NCBI GenBank assembly: GCA_031280115.1
Contig: JAITHF010000225.1
Location: 1 to 7,486, forward strand
Origin: Spirochaetaceae bacterium
Lineage (GTDB): Bacteria > Spirochaetota > Spirochaetia > Treponematales > Breznakiellaceae
Direction of reading: 5' to 3'
Length of the DNA: 7,486 nucleotides
This document shows, piece after piece, positions 6,775 to 7,486 of the stretch; the first letter of the stretch is position 1, and every line of letters begins with the position of its first letter. The position numbers and the translations under genes were made by a program. Under the pieces are notes generated by a model, which was not told the origin of the DNA, did no database searches, and saw nothing but the letters and a program-made list of their open reading frames with translations.

Positions 6775-6878
6775 ACGCAGGGGCATCCCCGCGCCGCACG
6801 GATACACCTCCGCGCCGTGCGGATACACCCCCGCGTTGCGCGGATACATCCCCGCGCCGTGCCGGGGCGCCCCTGCGT
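6775..6878. repeat. Perfect 10-bp inverted repeat enclosing a minisatellite
   Basis: ACGCAGGGGC (6775-6784) and GCCCCTGCGT (6869-6878) are exact reverse complements, separated by 84 nt that consist almost entirely of the 21-bp tandem units. Each arm adjoins a smaller palindrome: GGGG-CAT-CCCC on the left and GGGG-CG-CCCC on the right. The whole could form a cruciform, or be the footprint of a small non-autonomous element; no flanking target duplication is obvious. Confidence 0.6.
6789..6864. repeat. 21-bp minisatellite, three full units plus a partial one
   Basis: The units lie at 6789-6809, 6810-6830 and 6831-6851, with a partial unit from 6852. The consensus begins CCGCGCCGTGCGGATACACC and differs at one to four positions between units. 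Because 21 is a multiple of three, every frame through it repeats as a heptapeptide (for example VYPHGAE / VYPCGAG on the minus strand). No ribosome binding site or conserved start supports translation. Confidence 0.75.
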
Positions 6879-6911
6879 CATAAGCGCCATACTACCAGCG
6901 CCTTCCGGCCT

Positions 6912-6927
6912 CGTCAAGCCCTTGACG
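6912..6927. repeat. Perfect 7-bp palindrome
   Basis: CGTCAAG-CC-CTTGACG is a perfect inverted repeat with a 2-nt spacer, immediately before the repeat unit beginning at 6929. It may be a hairpin or a small binding site; no factor is known. Confidence 0.35.
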
Positions 6928-6928
6928 G

Positions 6929-7020
6929 CTGCTGAAACAGCCTCCGGCTGCCCCCAAACCCCCGCTAAAGGCTTCCTGCTCTGTCCCCTTCCGCCTGCTC
7001 TGTCCCTTTCGCCCACGCCA
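6929..7020 (+). repeat. Intergenic repeat unit A (hairpin, CCCCCAAACCCCC, CTCTGTCCC motifs)
   Basis: It begins CTGCTGAAACAGCC, identical to 14 nt of the inverted copy near 5882-5869. Then come CAGCC-TCC-GGCTG (6938-6950), CCCCCAAACCCCC (6951-6963), CTAAAGGCTTCCTGC, and two CTGCTCTGTCCC motifs 19 nt apart (6976 and 6995). GGCTG at 6927-6931 can pair with the same CAGCC, giving a competing stem. Confidence 0.65.
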
Positions 7021-7034
7021 TGAAAACCGCCGGC

Positions 7035-7259
7035 TGTTCGGTTATGAGCGCTGCGCTCCGCTTGCGCTTTTAGAAGAAATTTGGGGGAACCAGTTCCCCC
7101 AAACCCCCGCTCAAGGCTTCATGCTTCGCGCCCTTGCGCCTGCTCTGTCCCCCTTGCGCTTATCGCGCTTACTCTGTCCCCTTTGCCTGCGCCATGCAAG
7201 CCCCTATATGTTCGGTTATGAGCGCTGCGCTTACGCTTGCGCTTTTGGAATAAATTTGG
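7035..7259 (+). repeat. Direct repeat of about 50 bp, 174 bp apart
   Basis: The copies are 7035-7084 and 7209-7259. Each begins with a 23-nt block (7035-7057 and 7209-7231) that is identical in both, opening TGTTCGGTTATGAGCG. A shared CGCTTGCGCTTTT follows, and both end in AAATTTGG. GAGCG-CTG-CGCTC within each copy can form a small stem. The stretch between them (7083-7200) is repeat unit B, with CCCCCAAACCCCC at 7096-7108 and more CTCTGTCCC motifs. Confidence 0.7.
7080..7103. repeat. Perfect 11-bp palindromic stem
   Basis: TTTGGGGGAAC (7080-7090), a CA spacer, and GTTCCCCCAAA (7093-7103) form the strongest hairpin in the window. It replaces the CAGCC-GGCTG stem found at the same place in units A and C. 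Neither side has a long T-run, so a standard terminator is not clear; on the minus strand the sequence after the stem is only mildly T-rich. Confidence 0.6.
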
Positions 7260-7371
7260 AGGGCTTTTCTATCGGCACTTCCTGTTTTGCGTATTCTTTT
7301 GCGAACTTCCCGTAAGGGAACAGCCTCCGGCTGCCCCCAAACCCCCCACTAAGGCTTCCTGCCCCGCGCCG
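7253..7371 (+). repeat. Intergenic repeat unit C
   Basis: This is the plus-strand counterpart of the inverted copy at 5780-5945: AATTTGGAGGGCTTTT at 7253, TCGGCACTTC, TTTTGCG, CAGCC-TCC-GGCTG at 7321-7333, CCCCCAAACCCCCC, CTAAGGCTTCCTGCC. No protein-coding potential is seen; short open frames here lack ribosome binding sites and are repeat-derived. Confidence 0.65.
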
Positions 7372-7486
7372 TTCCGCCTGCCTGTCCCCCTTCCGCCTGC
7401 CCTGTCCCCCTTCCGCCTGCCCTGTCCCCCTTCCGCCTGCTCTGTCCCCCTTGTGCGCTTGCTCTGTCCCCCTCCGCTTGCTCTGT
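7372..7486 (+). repeat. Roughly 20-bp tandem array with CTGTCCCCC core, truncated by the window
   Basis: The units are 7372-7390 (19 bp), 7391-7410, 7411-7430 and 7431-7450 (20 bp each, TTCCGCCTGCCCTGTCCCCC), 7451-7472 (22 bp), and a partial unit to the window end. The first two 20-bp units are identical and the third has one change. Isolated copies of the motif occur at 6976-7006 and 7140-7181, so the array seems to have expanded from the 3' part of the larger repeat. The period is not a multiple of three and there are no spacers, so it is neither coding nor a CRISPR. Confidence 0.8.

Noticed and set aside
6658..6849. Minus-strand frame reading heptapeptide repeats (VYPHGAE/VYPCGAG) into the start of the hypothetical gene
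   Set aside because: It is made by the 21-bp minisatellite, overlaps the better-supported gene, and its start has no ribosome binding site. Another frame through the same repeat is equally open.
5780..7371. Insertion sequence with terminal inverted repeats
   Set aside because: The protein between the repeats has no DDE, HUH or serine/tyrosine recombinase motif, the repeat ends are diverged, and no target duplication is visible.
7372..7486. CRISPR array
   Set aside because: The repeats are contiguous about 20-bp units with no unique spacers, and no cas gene is present.

Overview
The window looks like a piece of chromosome from a spirochaete, most likely a Treponema-type gut (termite or rumen) lineage. 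This rests on remembered family resemblance: a Bat-type VWA/TPR/BatD gene cluster, an Smr-domain protein with a treponeme-like N-terminus, and a minus-strand hypothetical protein resembling a family that is multi-copy in termite-gut treponemes. No rRNA or other marker is present, so genus-level placement is an inference.

Bases 2-3359 hold four tightly packed plus-strand genes. They are the 3' part of a BatB-like von Willebrand A protein, a BatC-like TPR protein (overlapping by 8 nt), a BatD-like membrane protein with a C-terminal SH3-like domain (overlapping by 55 nt), and a small Smr-domain protein. They read as one operon: a cell-envelope VWA/TPR complex plus a putative nucleic-acid-binding Smr protein. 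A 179-nt gap follows, containing a hairpin and a good sigma70-type promoter.

Bases 3539-5734 hold dnaN (DNA polymerase III beta clamp) and recF (recombination and gap-repair ATPase). They are 3 nt apart and probably translationally coupled. No dnaA is adjacent, and I see no DnaA-box cluster, so a replication origin is not supported here.

Bases 5735-7486 are different in character. One convergent minus-strand gene (5951-6691) of unknown function sits between repeat-rich stretches. A diverged 165-bp repeat lies in inverted orientation just downstream of it (5780-5945), and related copies lie in direct orientation on the far side (6929 onward). Upstream of the gene are a leader with mutually exclusive hairpins, a 21-bp minisatellite enclosed by a perfect 10-bp inverted repeat, a 50-bp direct repeat, a perfect 11-bp palindromic stem, and a roughly 20-bp tandem array (CTGTCCCCC core) running off the right end.

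The left 5.7 kb is ordinary housekeeping and accessory sequence. The possible novelty is the gene-plus-repeat island on the right, which could be a repeat-bracketed cassette. I see no recognisable transposase, CRISPR array, reverse transcriptase, toxin-antitoxin pair or known defence gene.
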